Assembly (NCBI GenBank): GCA_963703335.1
Contig: OY969812.1
Span: forward strand, 620,001 to 684,000
Reading direction: 5' to 3'
DNA: 64,000 nt
DNA from: VRUE01 sp963703335
GTDB lineage: Bacteria > Actinomycetota > Thermoleophilia > Solirubrobacterales > 70-9
Part shown: positions 7,059 to 16,164 of the stretch, one piece after another
Position numbering within the stretch: the first letter of the stretch is position 1
Layout: each line of letters begins with the position of its first letter
The notes under the pieces: model-generated
The model's input: the letters and a program-made list of their open reading frames with translations, nothing else
Database searches by the model: none
What the model was told of the DNA's origin: nothing
Position numbers and translations under genes: made by a program

Positions 7059-8048
7059 ATGACCGAGGCGATGACCGTTGAGCTTGATGCTCAGTACAGG
7101 CAGCTGCGCGAGGAGTGCGGGGTGGTTGATCGCTCCCCTCGCGGCAAGCTGTTGCTGAGGGGATCCGAGGTGGCGGAGTACCTGCAGGGGCAGCTGACTA
7201 ATGACATCGAGGCCCTGGCGGCCGGCGAGGGGTGCTACGCGGCGCTGCTTGACCGCAAGGGCCACATGCAGGCGGACATGCGGGTCCTCAATCTTTCTGG
7301 CGCTCCTTTGCCGAGCACATCGAAGGAAGGGAAGGGCGCGGCCATCTGGATCGACACCGAGCCCGTCGCGCTGGCGGCCGCTCGGCGCCATCTCGACATG
7401 TACAAGATCGGCCGCGAGGTCGAGCTCGAGGATGTGAGCGAGCAGTACGCGATCCTCTCTTTGGTCGGGCCGCGCAGCGTTGAGCTGGCCGGCTCGCCGG
7501 CGCTCCCGGAACATGCCTCCGAGGCGATCTCGATCGAGGGTGTCGAGTGCCTTGCGGTCGGGACCGCGCTCGGCGTCGACCTGATCGGACCGGCGGCCGA
7601 CGGCGAGCGGCTCCGCGCCGCCCTCGCCGCTGTGGGCGCTCCCGAGGTCAGGCCCGAGGCCCTCGAAATTGTCCGCATCGAGGCCGGCACGCCGCGCTTC
7701 GGCAGCGAGATGGACACCGCGACGATGCCCGCCGAGGCCGGCATCGTCGCCGCCACCGTCAGCTTCGAGAAGGGCTGCTACATCGGCCAGGAGACCGTCG
7801 CCCGCCTCCACTACAAGGGCAAGCCCAACCGCCACCTACGCGGCCTGAAGCTCAGTGCTCCAACACCGCCCGGCGCGACCCTCTTGCTAGGTGAGAAGGA
7901 GGTCGGCAAGCTGGGTGGCAGCTGTGTCTCGCCAGCCCACGGACCGATCGCGCTGGCGATCGTTCGCCGCGAGGCCGAGCCCGGTGCTGAGTTGCGCCTA
8001 GGTGAAGATGGCGTTACGGCTCGGGTAGTCGACTTGCCCTTCGGCTAG
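7059..8048 (+). CDS. ygfZ: YgfZ/GcvT-like folate-binding Fe-S maintenance protein
   Basis: A 329-residue tetrahydrofolate-binding protein of the GcvT/COG0354 family, which helps repair or assemble certain iron-sulfur enzymes. The hallmark KGCYIGQE is present near residue 238, with the early family pattern LRGSEVAEYLQGQLTNDI and a C-terminal beta-barrel region. The ATG at 7059 is used; a second in-frame ATG lies 12 bases further. It is divergent from the metal operon with a large palindrome between them. Confidence 0.9.
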   Translation: MTEAMTVELDAQYRQLREECGVVDRSPRGKLLLRGSEVAEYLQGQLTNDIEALAAGEGCYAALLDRKGHMQADMRVLNLSGAPLPSTSKEGKGAAIWIDTEPVALAAARRHLDMYKIGREVELEDVSEQYAILSLVGPRSVELAGSPALPEHASEAISIEGVECLAVGTALGVDLIGPAADGERLRAALAAVGAPEVRPEALEIVRIEAGTPRFGSEMDTATMPAEAGIVAATVSFEKGCYIGQETVARLHYKGKPNRHLRGLKLSAPTPPGATLLLGEKEVGKLGGSCVSPAHGPIALAIVRREAEPGAELRLGEDGVTARVVDLPFG

Positions 8049-8059
8049 ATTCCGCCGCG

Positions 8060-8548
8060 ATGGGACGTGGGAGAGGCAGATTCCTCGTGGCGGGGTGCGC
8101 CCTCGTTGCGCTGGGGTTGGCGAGCGCCGGGTGCGGCGCCGAGGAAAGCGCCAACGAACCGCGGCCGCAACCGCCGACGCGGGTCAGCGTCACGGTGACG
8201 CCCCGGGCGATCACGGTGCAGCCCTCGCGGATCGCGATCGGCCCTGAACCGACTCAGCAGATCCCCCAGAACCAGCACGCCGCCCAGCCGCAAGTTCGCT
8301 CCAAGGCACCAGTTGACGTCGTCTTCGTCAGCGCCAACCTGACCGCCTTTGACTCGAAACTGGAAGTGCGGGGACCCAAGACGGTCAAATCCGAGGCGCT
8401 TGTCGCCAACGGGAGTAACTCCATGCTCACCTCGCTTCCCACCGGCGTATATCGCGTCAGCGCCGCCGACATCCCCAGCGCCAAACCGGTCAAGTTCACC
8501 GTCGGTCCGTACCGAACCTCCTCCGAGAACGACCTGCTGCTGCCGTAA
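8060..8548 (+). CDS. Putative lipoprotein, unknown function
   Basis: A 162-residue exported protein: basic start, hydrophobic core and lipobox LASAGC, then a Pro/Gln-rich linker and a small beta-rich domain (residues about 80-162). The order of strands with an ordered loop (TGVYRVSAADIPSAKPVKFTVGPY) suggests an immunoglobulin- or cupredoxin-like fold, but no copper ligands are seen. It begins 12 bases after ygfZ. No family recognised. Confidence 0.7.
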   Translation: MGRGRGRFLVAGCALVALGLASAGCGAEESANEPRPQPPTRVSVTVTPRAITVQPSRIAIGPEPTQQIPQNQHAAQPQVRSKAPVDVVFVSANLTAFDSKLEVRGPKTVKSEALVANGSNSMLTSLPTGVYRVSAADIPSAKPVKFTVGPYRTSSENDLLLP

Positions 8549-8603
8549 ATAGCGACCTTCCGCCGGCGCCGGTACGTCTGGGCCGATCGTCACCATCGGT
8601 CGG

Positions 8604-9773
8604 GTGACCATCGTTTTGGCAATAGCTGTGCTGTTGCTCGCCGCGGCGCTCGTCTACGCGATCGCGCGCCGGCCCGAGCAGCAGCCGCCAACCGACCACG
8701 GACCGGCAATCCAGGAGGCGACAGAGCGGGCGATCGCACAGTGGCAGCGCATCAACGAGGAAGCTCGCAAGGTCGACGCTCAAACCGCGGAGGCGACCCT
8801 CGACAAGCGCCAAGCGGAGATTAAGGCGCTGGCGGAGAGGATCGCCAAGGGCCAAGAAAAGATCGAGGCGGAGGTACGCAAGCGCGGCGAAGGTGACCTG
8901 CAGACACGCACGCTGCTCGAACAGATGGGCCAGACAGTGGGCAACCTCAACACCGAGACCGCCGGCCTCAAGAAGGCCCTGCGGCAGCCGCAGACACGGG
9001 GTCAGTGGGGCGAGCTGCAGCTGCGCCGCTGCATCGAGATCGCCGGCATGACCGAGCACGTCGATTTCGAGCTGCAAGAGACGCTGCACACCGAAGACGG
9101 CCGCCTGCGCCCCGACGCGCGCTTCCTCCTTCCCGAGGGCCGCAGTTTCGTCGCCGATTCGAAGGTCCCCCTCGATGCCTTCCTCGACGCCCAGGAGGCG
9201 GAAGTGGAGAGCGAGCGGCGCACCCACCTCGAGCGGCATGCGCGGCAAGCGCGCGAGCACGTCCGCGCGCTCAGCTCGAAGGACTACCAGGGGCAGTTCA
9301 AGGCCGGTGAGACGCCGGACCTGGTGATCTGCTTTATCCCCAACGAGCCGGCCCTGCACGCTGCCTTCACCGCCGACCCCGAGCTCTTCGATTACGCGCT
9401 GAAGCTCAACGTCCTGCTTGTCAGCCCGACCTCGCTGATCGGCCTGCTGCGGACGATGGAGCTCGGCTGGCGCCAGGAGCGGATGGTCGCCGAGGCGGCC
9501 GAGATCGCCGACGCGGCCGGCACTATGCACGCTCGCTTCGCCAAGTTCCTCAGCGACTTCGACAAGGTGGGCAGGGGCCTGACCTCGGCCGCCAACGCCT
9601 ACGACTCCGCGGTTGGCTCGATGGAGCGCCGCCTGCTGCCGCAGCTGCGCAAGGTCGAGTCGCTCGGCGTCACCCCGAGCAAAGCGATCGAGCCGCCCGA
9701 ACCGGTCGAGATCACGGTGCGCGAGATCACCGCGCCCGAGCTGCGCGAGGCCGAGACCCCCGTGCTTGACTAG
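8604..9773 (+). CDS. rmuC: RmuC-family DNA recombination protein
   Basis: A 389-residue protein with an N-terminal transmembrane helix, a long coiled coil (about residues 35-125) and the RmuC nuclease-like domain. Family motifs include GQWGELQLRRCIEIAGM, PDARFLLPEGRSFVADSKVPLDAF and FIPNEPALHAAF. RmuC limits inversions between short inverted repeats in E. coli and belongs to the PD-(D/E)xK-like superfamily; the Asp in VADSKVPLD is in the expected place. Start is GTG 8604. A link with the many palindromes of this window is only speculation. Confidence 0.9.
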   Translation: MTIVLAIAVLLLAAALVYAIARRPEQQPPTDHGPAIQEATERAIAQWQRINEEARKVDAQTAEATLDKRQAEIKALAERIAKGQEKIEAEVRKRGEGDLQTRTLLEQMGQTVGNLNTETAGLKKALRQPQTRGQWGELQLRRCIEIAGMTEHVDFELQETLHTEDGRLRPDARFLLPEGRSFVADSKVPLDAFLDAQEAEVESERRTHLERHARQAREHVRALSSKDYQGQFKAGETPDLVICFIPNEPALHAAFTADPELFDYALKLNVLLVSPTSLIGLLRTMELGWRQERMVAEAAEIADAAGTMHARFAKFLSDFDKVGRGLTSAANAYDSAVGSMERRLLPQLRKVESLGVTPSKAIEPPEPVEITVREITAPELREAETPVLD

Positions 9774-9818
9774 GATTCGCCGCCCGTTCCTGAACCCGAA
9801 GACCGCGGAGGATCAGAG

Positions 9819-11081
9819 TTGGCCGTTGACACGAGCGCAGTTGCGAAGCTGGATGTCGAACCCGGCGAGTTGCCGGAGACGATGGCCGCCTGGGTGATCC
9901 GCCAGGAGCGTGAGGGCGAGCCAAACGATGCTTTCCAGCTGGAGCAGATCGAGGTTCCCGAGCCAGGGGCCTTCGAGGTAATCGTCCGCGTGATGGCCGC
10001 CGGGGTCAACTTCAACAACGTCTGGGCCGCCCTCGGCAAGCCAGTCTCGGTCTTTGGCTACGGCGACCACCCCGAGTACGGCCACCACATCGGCGGCTCC
10101 GACGCCTCGGGGATCGTCTGGAAGGTCGGCGAGGGAGTCACTCGCTGGAAACCGGGCGACGAGGTCGTCGTCCACTGCAACCAGGCCTCCTACGAGGACG
10201 TCGAGGTCCACGGGCTCGACCCGCTGGCGGCACCGAGCCAGAAGATCTGGGGCTACGAGACGACCTGGGGCTCCTTCGCCCAGTTCACCAAGGTGCAGGC
10301 CCAGCAGCTCCTCCCCCGCCCCCAGAACCTCTCCTGGGCCGATTCCTCCGCCTACGGGCTCACCTACTTCACCGCCTACCGGATGCTGATCGACCAGTGC
10401 AAGCTTCAGCCCGGCCACAACGTCCTGATCTGGGGCGCGGCGGGCGGCCTCGGCGTCTTCGCCGTTCAGCTCTGCAAGGCGGCCGGCGCCAACGCGGTCG
10501 GCGTCGTCTCCTCCGACGAGAAGGGCGAGCTGATCAAGCAGCTCGGCGCGGTCGACTACATCAACCGCAAGGAGTTCGGTGAGATGATGCGGACTCCGGA
10601 GAACCTCGCCGACAAGGCCGCCGACAAGGAGCGCTTCAAGGCCTCACGCGGCTTCGCCAAGCGGGTCAAGGAGATCCTCGGCGACGCTCCCGACATCGTC
10701 TTCGAGCACGTCGGCCAGGCGACCTTCCCGACCTCGGTCTTCGTCGTCAAGCCCTTCGGCAAGGTCGTCATCTGCGGCGCCACCTCTGGCTTCCAGCTCG
10801 ATTTCGACGTGCGCTACCTGTGGATGCGCCAGAAGCAGATCATCGGCTCGCACTTCGCCAACGCCTATGAGTGCATGAAGGCGAACCAGTTGATGGCGGA
10901 GGGCAAGGTCCGCCCGGTGATCTGGCAGACGATGGGCTTCGACGGAGTTGCCGAAGCACACCAGCTTCTGCACGAAAACAAGCACCTCGGCAAGATCTCG
11001 ATCCTGGTCGGGGCCGAGTCCGAGACCGACGGCAAGAACGAGGACGGCCCGGGCGCGATCCGGGCGGAGGTGGGAGCCTGA
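9819..11081 (+). CDS. ccr: Crotonyl-CoA carboxylase/reductase
   Basis: Medium-chain dehydrogenase/reductase that reductively carboxylates crotonyl-CoA to ethylmalonyl-CoA with NADPH and CO2, the key step of the ethylmalonyl-CoA pathway. The 420-residue length and signatures fit Ccr rather than ordinary quinone reductases: GVNFNNVWAALGKP, WGYETTWGSFAQF, the nucleotide loop GAAGGLGVFAVQL and the late block IIGSHFANAYECM with its conserved His. The start is a TTG at 9819 with GGAGG about eight bases before it. A small gene overlaps its stop by one base. Together with ecm, the MaoC gene and the malyl-CoA lyase in this window it supports acetate assimilation without glyoxylate shunt enzymes. Confidence 0.93.
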   Translation: MAVDTSAVAKLDVEPGELPETMAAWVIRQEREGEPNDAFQLEQIEVPEPGAFEVIVRVMAAGVNFNNVWAALGKPVSVFGYGDHPEYGHHIGGSDASGIVWKVGEGVTRWKPGDEVVVHCNQASYEDVEVHGLDPLAAPSQKIWGYETTWGSFAQFTKVQAQQLLPRPQNLSWADSSAYGLTYFTAYRMLIDQCKLQPGHNVLIWGAAGGLGVFAVQLCKAAGANAVGVVSSDEKGELIKQLGAVDYINRKEFGEMMRTPENLADKAADKERFKASRGFAKRVKEILGDAPDIVFEHVGQATFPTSVFVVKPFGKVVICGATSGFQLDFDVRYLWMRQKQIIGSHFANAYECMKANQLMAEGKVRPVIWQTMGFDGVAEAHQLLHENKHLGKISILVGAESETDGKNEDGPGAIRAEVGA

Positions 11082-11374
11082 TGAGCGAGGTTTGCGTACT
11101 TGACTGGCACATCGCCCCCTTCCGGGCGGACCGCTGGCTCGACCTCTGGGAACCGGCAGCGGCGCGGATGCCCGCCTACGGCGCCAAGAGCTGGTCGCTG
11201 ACGCGGGCCGTCGATGACCCGCTGGCCTTCCGCCAGTCCTCGGTCTGGGATAACCGCTCAGACTTCGAGCGCTACTGGTTCTCAGAGGAAATTGAGAAGG
11301 CGCGCGCCGCCTGCATCGACCTCTACGACCTGCCGCTGCTGCCCACCTGGCACACGCTGGTCGTCGCCGAGTAG
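11081..11374 (+). CDS. Small protein co-translated with ccr
   Basis: A 97-residue protein whose ATG overlaps the ccr stop (TGATG). It has the look of a dimeric alpha/beta barrel of the antibiotic-biosynthesis-monooxygenase or stress-responsive type (VCVLDWHIAPFRADRWLDLWEP, QSSVWDNRSDFERYWFSEEIEKAR), a fold often used for small aromatic or CoA-linked chemistry. I do not recognise a named family. Tight coupling suggests a role together with Ccr, but no reaction can be assigned. Confidence 0.75.
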   Translation: MSEVCVLDWHIAPFRADRWLDLWEPAAARMPAYGAKSWSLTRAVDDPLAFRQSSVWDNRSDFERYWFSEEIEKARAACIDLYDLPLLPTWHTLVVAE

Positions 11375-11405
11375 CGCTGCCGACAGCGCCGACGCGACTA
11401 GTTCC

Positions 11406-11702
11406 TCACGCCCGCTCGAGCGGCGCCATCGTCAGGCCGGCCGAATCGAGCTGCTGCCAGTAGTGCTCGGCGGGCTCGCGCGGGCCAGACCAGACGATTG
11501 CCTGACCCTTGCTGTGGATGCTGTCGGCGAGCTGATGGCCGCGGTCCAGAGAGATGCCCGGAAGCACGCGCGCCAGGGTCGCGGCGACGTGGTCGAAGGT
11601 GTTGTGATTGTCGTTGCGGACGATCACCCGCCACTCTCCGCCCAGGTCCGAGCCCGGGCCCCCGCTGCGTGGCCTCTCCACCGTCGTCGTCGACATCGCC
11701 AC
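11406..11702 (-). CDS. clpS: ClpS adaptor for the Clp protease
   Basis: A 98-residue adaptor that hands N-degron substrates to ClpA/ClpC-ClpP. The ClpS fold signature is visible: WRVIVRNDNHNTFDHVAATLARVLPGIS, with the Asn-Asp pair and the following helix that bind the substrate N-terminus, then a shorter C-terminal portion (HSKGQAIVWSGPREPAEHYWQQL). The N-terminal 20 residues are flexible, as is usual. No Clp gene lies nearby. Confidence 0.85.
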   Translation of the reverse strand: MAMSTTTVERPRSGGPGSDLGGEWRVIVRNDNHNTFDHVAATLARVLPGISLDRGHQLADSIHSKGQAIVWSGPREPAEHYWQQLDSAGLTMAPLERA

Positions 11703-11776
11703 GCATTATGCGGAAATCCTCCCGGCCAGCGGCCTTTTCGGCTGCGCTCGAACGTTTGTCTGCAGCTAAGTTCACT

Positions 11777-11795
11777 TAACTACTCAGAATAGTTA
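11777..11795. promoter_or_regulatory. Inverted repeat upstream of wHTH gene
   Basis: Perfect TAACTA-N7-TAGTTA in an AT-rich patch that stands out in this GC-rich region, 43 bases before the ATG of the small winged-helix regulator. It may be a promoter -10 area overlapped by an operator, perhaps for autoregulation. Confidence 0.4.
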
Positions 11796-11837
11796 TGCTC
11801 AACCCACATCGCTAACCAATTGGGAGGATGGATCGCG

Positions 11838-12101
11838 ATGGCAACCCAAATTCATTCAGTCGACCCACGCCTGGTGAAGGCGCTTTCCAACGGCGTCAGA
11901 GCGCGTGCCCTCGACCTGATCGCCGCGGGCGCGAGGAGCCCGAAAACGATCGCCAGCGAGCTGAGACTCGACATACGCAGTGTCGCCTATCACGTGCGCG
12001 TCCTCAAGAAGCTGGGTTGCATCGAACTGGTCGAGACGCGACCGCGCCGTGGTGCGGTCGAACACATTTACCGCGCCGCCGACTGGATATTCAAGGACTA
12101 G
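11838..12101 (+). CDS. Small ArsR-like winged-helix regulator
   Basis: An 87-residue DNA-binding protein, one winged helix: VDPRLVKALSNGVRARALDLIAAG, SPKTIASELRLDIRSVAYHVRVLKKLGCIEL and wing ETRPRRGAVEHIYRA. The pattern is that of ArsR-like regulators of the helix_turn_helix type (the Sol/Streptomyces-like short form). No metal-binding Cys pair is present. The ATG at 11838 is chosen; a GGGAGG ribosome site lies upstream. Its stop codon shares the CTAG tetramer with the stop of the convergent gene. Confidence 0.82.
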   Translation: MATQIHSVDPRLVKALSNGVRARALDLIAAGARSPKTIASELRLDIRSVAYHVRVLKKLGCIELVETRPRRGAVEHIYRAADWIFKD

Positions 12102-12799
12102 AACGGACTCGGAACGCGAACGACGACATCGTCAACGGTCGCCTGCGCGCCCTTCGCCACCTTGGCCGAGCCAACCGAGAAGCCCGAGGCTCGCCCGCTG
12201 AGTTCCCCCGCGGCTTCGTCGGTAAATTCGGCGATCGGTTCGCCGCCGACGAAGGCGACGAGGTTGCAGTTGCCCTTTTCATCGCCCGCGGTCACGTTGA
12301 AGGCGCGCAGCCGTAGCTTGTTTGCTTTGTCGGCACCGCCCACGGCGGCAACGTTCTTCTCGATGTCGAGGTATTCGATCGTTCCGTCAGCCAAAACCTT
12401 GCGCAGCTGCGCCTTGCGCTGCAGCGGGTAGACCGCGAGTTGGTACCGGGCGCCGCCTCCGGCACGAAGATCGACGGACAGATAGGCCGAGCGCTGCACC
12501 GACATCGGCACCTGCGAGCGGCTGAGCAGGCGCATGGTCGCGGCAATCTCGAGATCGCGGCCGAGCACCGGCGTGCGGTAGGAGCACTCCCTGGTGGCTT
12601 TGCCGACGGTGATGCTGAAGGCGTCGCCAGAGCTGCCGCGAGCACAGCGCTGGCCCGAGAGCTTGGCTATCTGCCCCAACTGCCCTTTGTTCTCCATCCC
12701 GTTGCGATAAATGCCGACCAGAGCGGCGCCGGCGACCGCCGTAAAGCTCAACATCGCGGCCAAAAGCAAGGGGAGAACGGCTGTGCGCAACAGTCTCAC
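12098..12799 (-). CDS. Exported concanavalin-like hypothetical protein
   Basis: A 233-residue protein from GTG 12799. It has an N-terminal hydrophobic anchor or signal (LLRTAVLPLLLAAMLSFTAVAGAALVG) and then a beta-sandwich region with VQRSAYLSVDLRAGGGARYQLAVY, KANKLRLRAFNV and NLVAFVGGEPIAEFTDEAAGELSGRASGFSVG, a pattern like the LamG/DUF1080 jelly rolls that bind sugars. Longer upstream open frame exists but only as antisense to ecm. Function unknown; probably cell-surface. Confidence 0.75.
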   Translation of the reverse strand: MRLLRTAVLPLLLAAMLSFTAVAGAALVGIYRNGMENKGQLGQIAKLSGQRCARGSSGDAFSITVGKATRECSYRTPVLGRDLEIAATMRLLSRSQVPMSVQRSAYLSVDLRAGGGARYQLAVYPLQRKAQLRKVLADGTIEYLDIEKNVAAVGGADKANKLRLRAFNVTAGDEKGNCNLVAFVGGEPIAEFTDEAAGELSGRASGFSVGSAKVAKGAQATVDDVVVRVPSPF

Positions 12800-12820
12800 G
12801 GTTTCGCAGCCTAAACACCG

Positions 12821-14887
12821 ATGGCGCGGAAAGATGCGGCCCGGCGGCGGATGAACGGCGTATTTCGGCCCAAGCCAAATATCATTGAGCACGTGAGCGA
12901 GCACCGTCTTCCCGAGCGCGACCGCCCTTGGGTGATGCGCACCTACGCCGGCCACTCCGATGCCCGGCGCTCCAACGAGCTCTACAGGCGCAACCTCGCC
13001 AAGGGCCAGACCGGCCTCTCCGTCGCCTTCGACCTGCCGACTCAGACGGGCTATGACCCCGACCACGTCCTCGCCCGCGGCGAGGTTGGCAAGGTCGGCG
13101 TCTCGGTCGCCCACAAGGGCGACATGCACCAGCTCTTCGACGGCATCCCGCTTGACGAAATGAACACCTCGATGACGATCAACGCGACGGCGGCCTGGCT
13201 GCTCGGGCTCTACGTCACCGTCGCCGAGGAGAACGGGGTTGAGCGCTCGGCGCTGAAGGGCACAACCCAGAACGACATCATCAAGGAGTACCTCTCGCGC
13301 GGCACCTACGCCTTCCCGCCGGAGCCCTCGATGCGGCTGATCGCCGACATGGTCGCCTTCACCGTCAACGAGGTGCCGAGTTGGAACCCGACCAACATCT
13401 GCAGCTACCACCTGCAGGAGGCGGGGGCGACGCCGGTGCAGGAGATCGCCTACGCGCTCTCCACGGGGATCGCTGTGCTGGACGAGGTGAAAGCGCGCGG
13501 ACAGGTCGCCGAGTCCGATTTCCCCAAGGTCTTTGGCCGCATCTCCTTCTTCGTCAACGCCGGCATCCGCTTGGTCGAGGAGATCGGCAAGCTGCGCGCG
13601 ATGGGGCGGCTCTGGAACGAGATCGGCCGCGAACGCTACGGCGTCACTGACGAGAAGATGCTGCGCTTCCGCTACGGCGTCCAGGTCAACAGCCTCGGCC
13701 TGACCGAGGCCCAGCCGGAGAACAACATCCAGCGGATCGTTTTGGAGGCGCTCGCCGTGACGCTCAGCCGCGACGCCCGCGCGCGGGCGATCCAGCTGCC
13801 CGCCTGGAACGAGGCCATGGGCCTCCCCCGCCCCTGGGATCAGCAGTGGAGCCTGCGCATCCAGCAGGTCCTGGCCAACGAGACCGACCTGCTCGAGTAT
13901 CCCGACATCTTCGAGGGCTCAAAGGTGATGGACGGCCTCGTCGAGGAGCTGATTGAGGGCGCCCGTGCCGAGATGGCCGTGGTTGAGGAGCACGGTGGCG
14001 CGGTCGCCGCCGTCCCCTACATGAAGGCCCGCCTGGTCGAGTCCCATCGCGAGCGGGTCGCCCGAATCGAGACCGGCGAGCAGAAGGTGATCGGGCAGAA
14101 CAGCTTCACCGAGACCGAGGACTCGCCGCTCACCGCCGGCGCCGACGGCGGCATCCTCACGCCCGATCCCGAGGTCGAGCGGGAACGGGTTGAGGCGCTG
14201 GAGAAATGGAAGGCCGAGCGCGACGAGAGCGCCGTGGGTGCGGCGCTCGAGGAACTCGGCCGCGTCGCTGCCGACGACGGCCAGAACGTCATGCCAGCGA
14301 CGATCGCCGCTGCCAAGGCCGGCGCGACAACCGGCGAGTGGGCGGAAGTGCTGCGTGAGGCGTTTGGCGCCTACCGGGGCCCGACCGGCGTCAGCGGCGC
14401 CGCGCCGGCCGCGGATCGTGAGCAGTTGGAGGCGATCCGAAGCCGCGTCGACGAGGTCTCCGAGCAGATCGGCCACCGGATCAAGATCCTCGTCGGCAAG
14501 CCCGGACTCGACGGACATTCCAATGGCTCCGAGCAGATCGCCCTGCGCGCCCGCGACGCCGGCATGGAGGTGATCTATCAGGGCATCCGGCTGACCCCCG
14601 AGGAGATCGCCGAGTCCGCCCTGCAGGAGGACGTCGATGTGGTCGGCCTCTCAATCCTCTCCGGCTCCCACCTGGAGCTTGTCCCCGAGGTGGTGCGACG
14701 GCTGCGCGACGAGCAGGTCGGGGTCCCGGTGGTTGCCGGCGGCATCATCCCGCCCGCCGATGCCGAGCGCCTGCGAGCGGCTGGCGTCGATGGCGTGTAC
14801 ACGCCGAAGGACTTCGATATCAACAAGATCATGGGCGAGATCGTCGACCTCGTCGCCCAGCGCGCCGGCGCTCCTGCCGCCGCTTGA
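12821..14887 (+). CDS. ecm: Ethylmalonyl-CoA mutase (B12-dependent)
   Basis: Adenosylcobalamin enzyme that isomerises ethylmalonyl-CoA to methylsuccinyl-CoA, the step after Ccr. At 688 residues it carries both the substrate TIM-barrel and the C-terminal cobalamin domain in one chain. The N-terminal sequence PWVMRTYAGHSDARRSNELY and the block GQTGLSVAFDLPTQTGYD match the MeaA/Ecm branch more closely than methylmalonyl-CoA mutase. The B12-binding motif is KPGLDGHSNGSEQ, followed by LSILSGSHLELV and VVAGGIIPP. The ATG at 12821 is used; a second ATG at 12851 is possible. The next gene starts within its stop codon. Confidence 0.92.
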   Translation: MARKDAARRRMNGVFRPKPNIIEHVSEHRLPERDRPWVMRTYAGHSDARRSNELYRRNLAKGQTGLSVAFDLPTQTGYDPDHVLARGEVGKVGVSVAHKGDMHQLFDGIPLDEMNTSMTINATAAWLLGLYVTVAEENGVERSALKGTTQNDIIKEYLSRGTYAFPPEPSMRLIADMVAFTVNEVPSWNPTNICSYHLQEAGATPVQEIAYALSTGIAVLDEVKARGQVAESDFPKVFGRISFFVNAGIRLVEEIGKLRAMGRLWNEIGRERYGVTDEKMLRFRYGVQVNSLGLTEAQPENNIQRIVLEALAVTLSRDARARAIQLPAWNEAMGLPRPWDQQWSLRIQQVLANETDLLEYPDIFEGSKVMDGLVEELIEGARAEMAVVEEHGGAVAAVPYMKARLVESHRERVARIETGEQKVIGQNSFTETEDSPLTAGADGGILTPDPEVERERVEALEKWKAERDESAVGAALEELGRVAADDGQNVMPATIAAAKAGATTGEWAEVLREAFGAYRGPTGVSGAAPAADREQLEAIRSRVDEVSEQIGHRIKILVGKPGLDGHSNGSEQIALRARDAGMEVIYQGIRLTPEEIAESALQEDVDVVGLSILSGSHLELVPEVVRRLRDEQVGVPVVAGGIIPPADAERLRAAGVDGVYTPKDFDINKIMGEIVDLVAQRAGAPAAA

Positions 14888-16131
14888 CGCGCTTGCCCGA
14901 GCCCGGGCACGACGGCGGCCAGCCGCCCGCCGAGTGCGACCTGGCAGTGGTCGGCGGCGGCATCGTCGGCATGGCGGTGGCTAGGGAGCTGCTGCGGCGG
15001 CATCCGGGGGCGCGCCTCTGCGTGCTCGAGTCCGAGCGGCGGCTGGGCCGTCACCAGACCGGGCGCTCCAGCGGCGTCATCCACGCCGGCATCTACTACC
15101 GGCCGGGTTCGCTCAAGGCGCGGCTCTGCGTCGAAGGCTCGCGCGAGCTCTACGACTACTGCGACGAACGGGGCGTCCCCTACGCCAAATCCGGCAAGCT
15201 CGTCGTCGCCACCGAGGAGAGAGAGCTCGAGGGCCTCGCGGAGCTGGAGCGACGCGGGGCCGCTAACCAGGTGCCGGGACTGAGGCGCCTCAGCGCTGAG
15301 GAGATCGCGACCGTCGAGCCCGCCGCCCGGGGTCTTGCCGCGCTCCACTCGCCCCAGACTGGCGTCGTCGACTTTGCCGCCGTCGCCGAGTCCTACGCGA
15401 CGGACGTGCTCGGGGCCGGTGGCACGGTCCACCTCGGGGCGGCGATCACCGGCGTCGAGCATCGTCCGCAGCGGATCGAGCTGCGCCATACACGGGGGGT
15501 GACCCAGGCCGCCGCCGCGGTCTTCTGCGCCGGCCTCTGGGCCGACCGTCTCGCCGTTGCCTGCGGGGCGCCGAAGGACCCCCGCATCGTTCCCTTCCGG
15601 GGTGCCTACCTCCAGGTCCCGGAGAGCGAGGCGACTGTCGTCAGAGCCAACGTCTATCCGGTGCCAGACCCTGACCTACCGTTCCTCGGCGCCCATCTGA
15701 CCCGGACGATCGACGGCCGGGTGCTGATCGGCCCAAGCGCCCTAATTGGCCCCGCCCGCGACGCCTACCGGCTGACCCGCGTGCGGCTGCGCGATATCGG
15801 TCAGACACTGGCCTGGCCCGGCACCTGGCGCCTGGTCGGGCGCCACTGGCGGACCGGCCTCAGTGAGATGCACCACGCCTTCAGCCGTGCCGCCTTCGTC
15901 GCCGAGGCAGCACGCCTCGTGCCCGCGCTGCGCGGCGTGCGGGCAACGCCAGGGCCAGCTGGGATCCGCGCCCAGGCGTTGCGCCGCGACGGCACCCTGG
16001 AGGACGACTTCGTCGTCCATCGCACCGAGCGGGCCATCCACGTTCGTAATGCTCCCTCCCCCGCGGCAACCTCATCACTACCGCTGGCTCGCCTGATCGC
16101 GGATGAGTTGGCAACGATCGGCCCCGATTGA
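14884..16131 (+). CDS. lhgO: L-2-hydroxyglutarate oxidase (FAD)
   Basis: FAD-dependent oxidoreductase of the DAO family, 415 residues, that oxidises L-2-hydroxyglutarate to 2-oxoglutarate and usually passes electrons to the respiratory chain. The dinucleotide-binding motif VVGGGIVGMAVARELL opens the protein; LGRHQTGRSSGVIHAGIYYRPGSLKARLC is the family signature, and the C-terminal block ATPGPAGIRAQALRRDG is also typical. A TTG start overlaps the ecm stop by four bases, so it is translated with the mutase, although its metabolic link with the ethylmalonyl-CoA pathway is not established. Confidence 0.88.
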   Translation: MTRLPEPGHDGGQPPAECDLAVVGGGIVGMAVARELLRRHPGARLCVLESERRLGRHQTGRSSGVIHAGIYYRPGSLKARLCVEGSRELYDYCDERGVPYAKSGKLVVATEERELEGLAELERRGAANQVPGLRRLSAEEIATVEPAARGLAALHSPQTGVVDFAAVAESYATDVLGAGGTVHLGAAITGVEHRPQRIELRHTRGVTQAAAAVFCAGLWADRLAVACGAPKDPRIVPFRGAYLQVPESEATVVRANVYPVPDPDLPFLGAHLTRTIDGRVLIGPSALIGPARDAYRLTRVRLRDIGQTLAWPGTWRLVGRHWRTGLSEMHHAFSRAAFVAEAARLVPALRGVRATPGPAGIRAQALRRDGTLEDDFVVHRTERAIHVRNAPSPAATSSLPLARLIADELATIGPD

Positions 16132-16164
16132 GCGTTCGCGCGGCCGACGCGCGACAATGGGGCG

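Noticed and set aside
12800..13411. N-terminal extension of the gene at 12098-12799
   Set aside because: The extension is wholly antisense to ecm; the signal-like sequence begins at GTG 12799.
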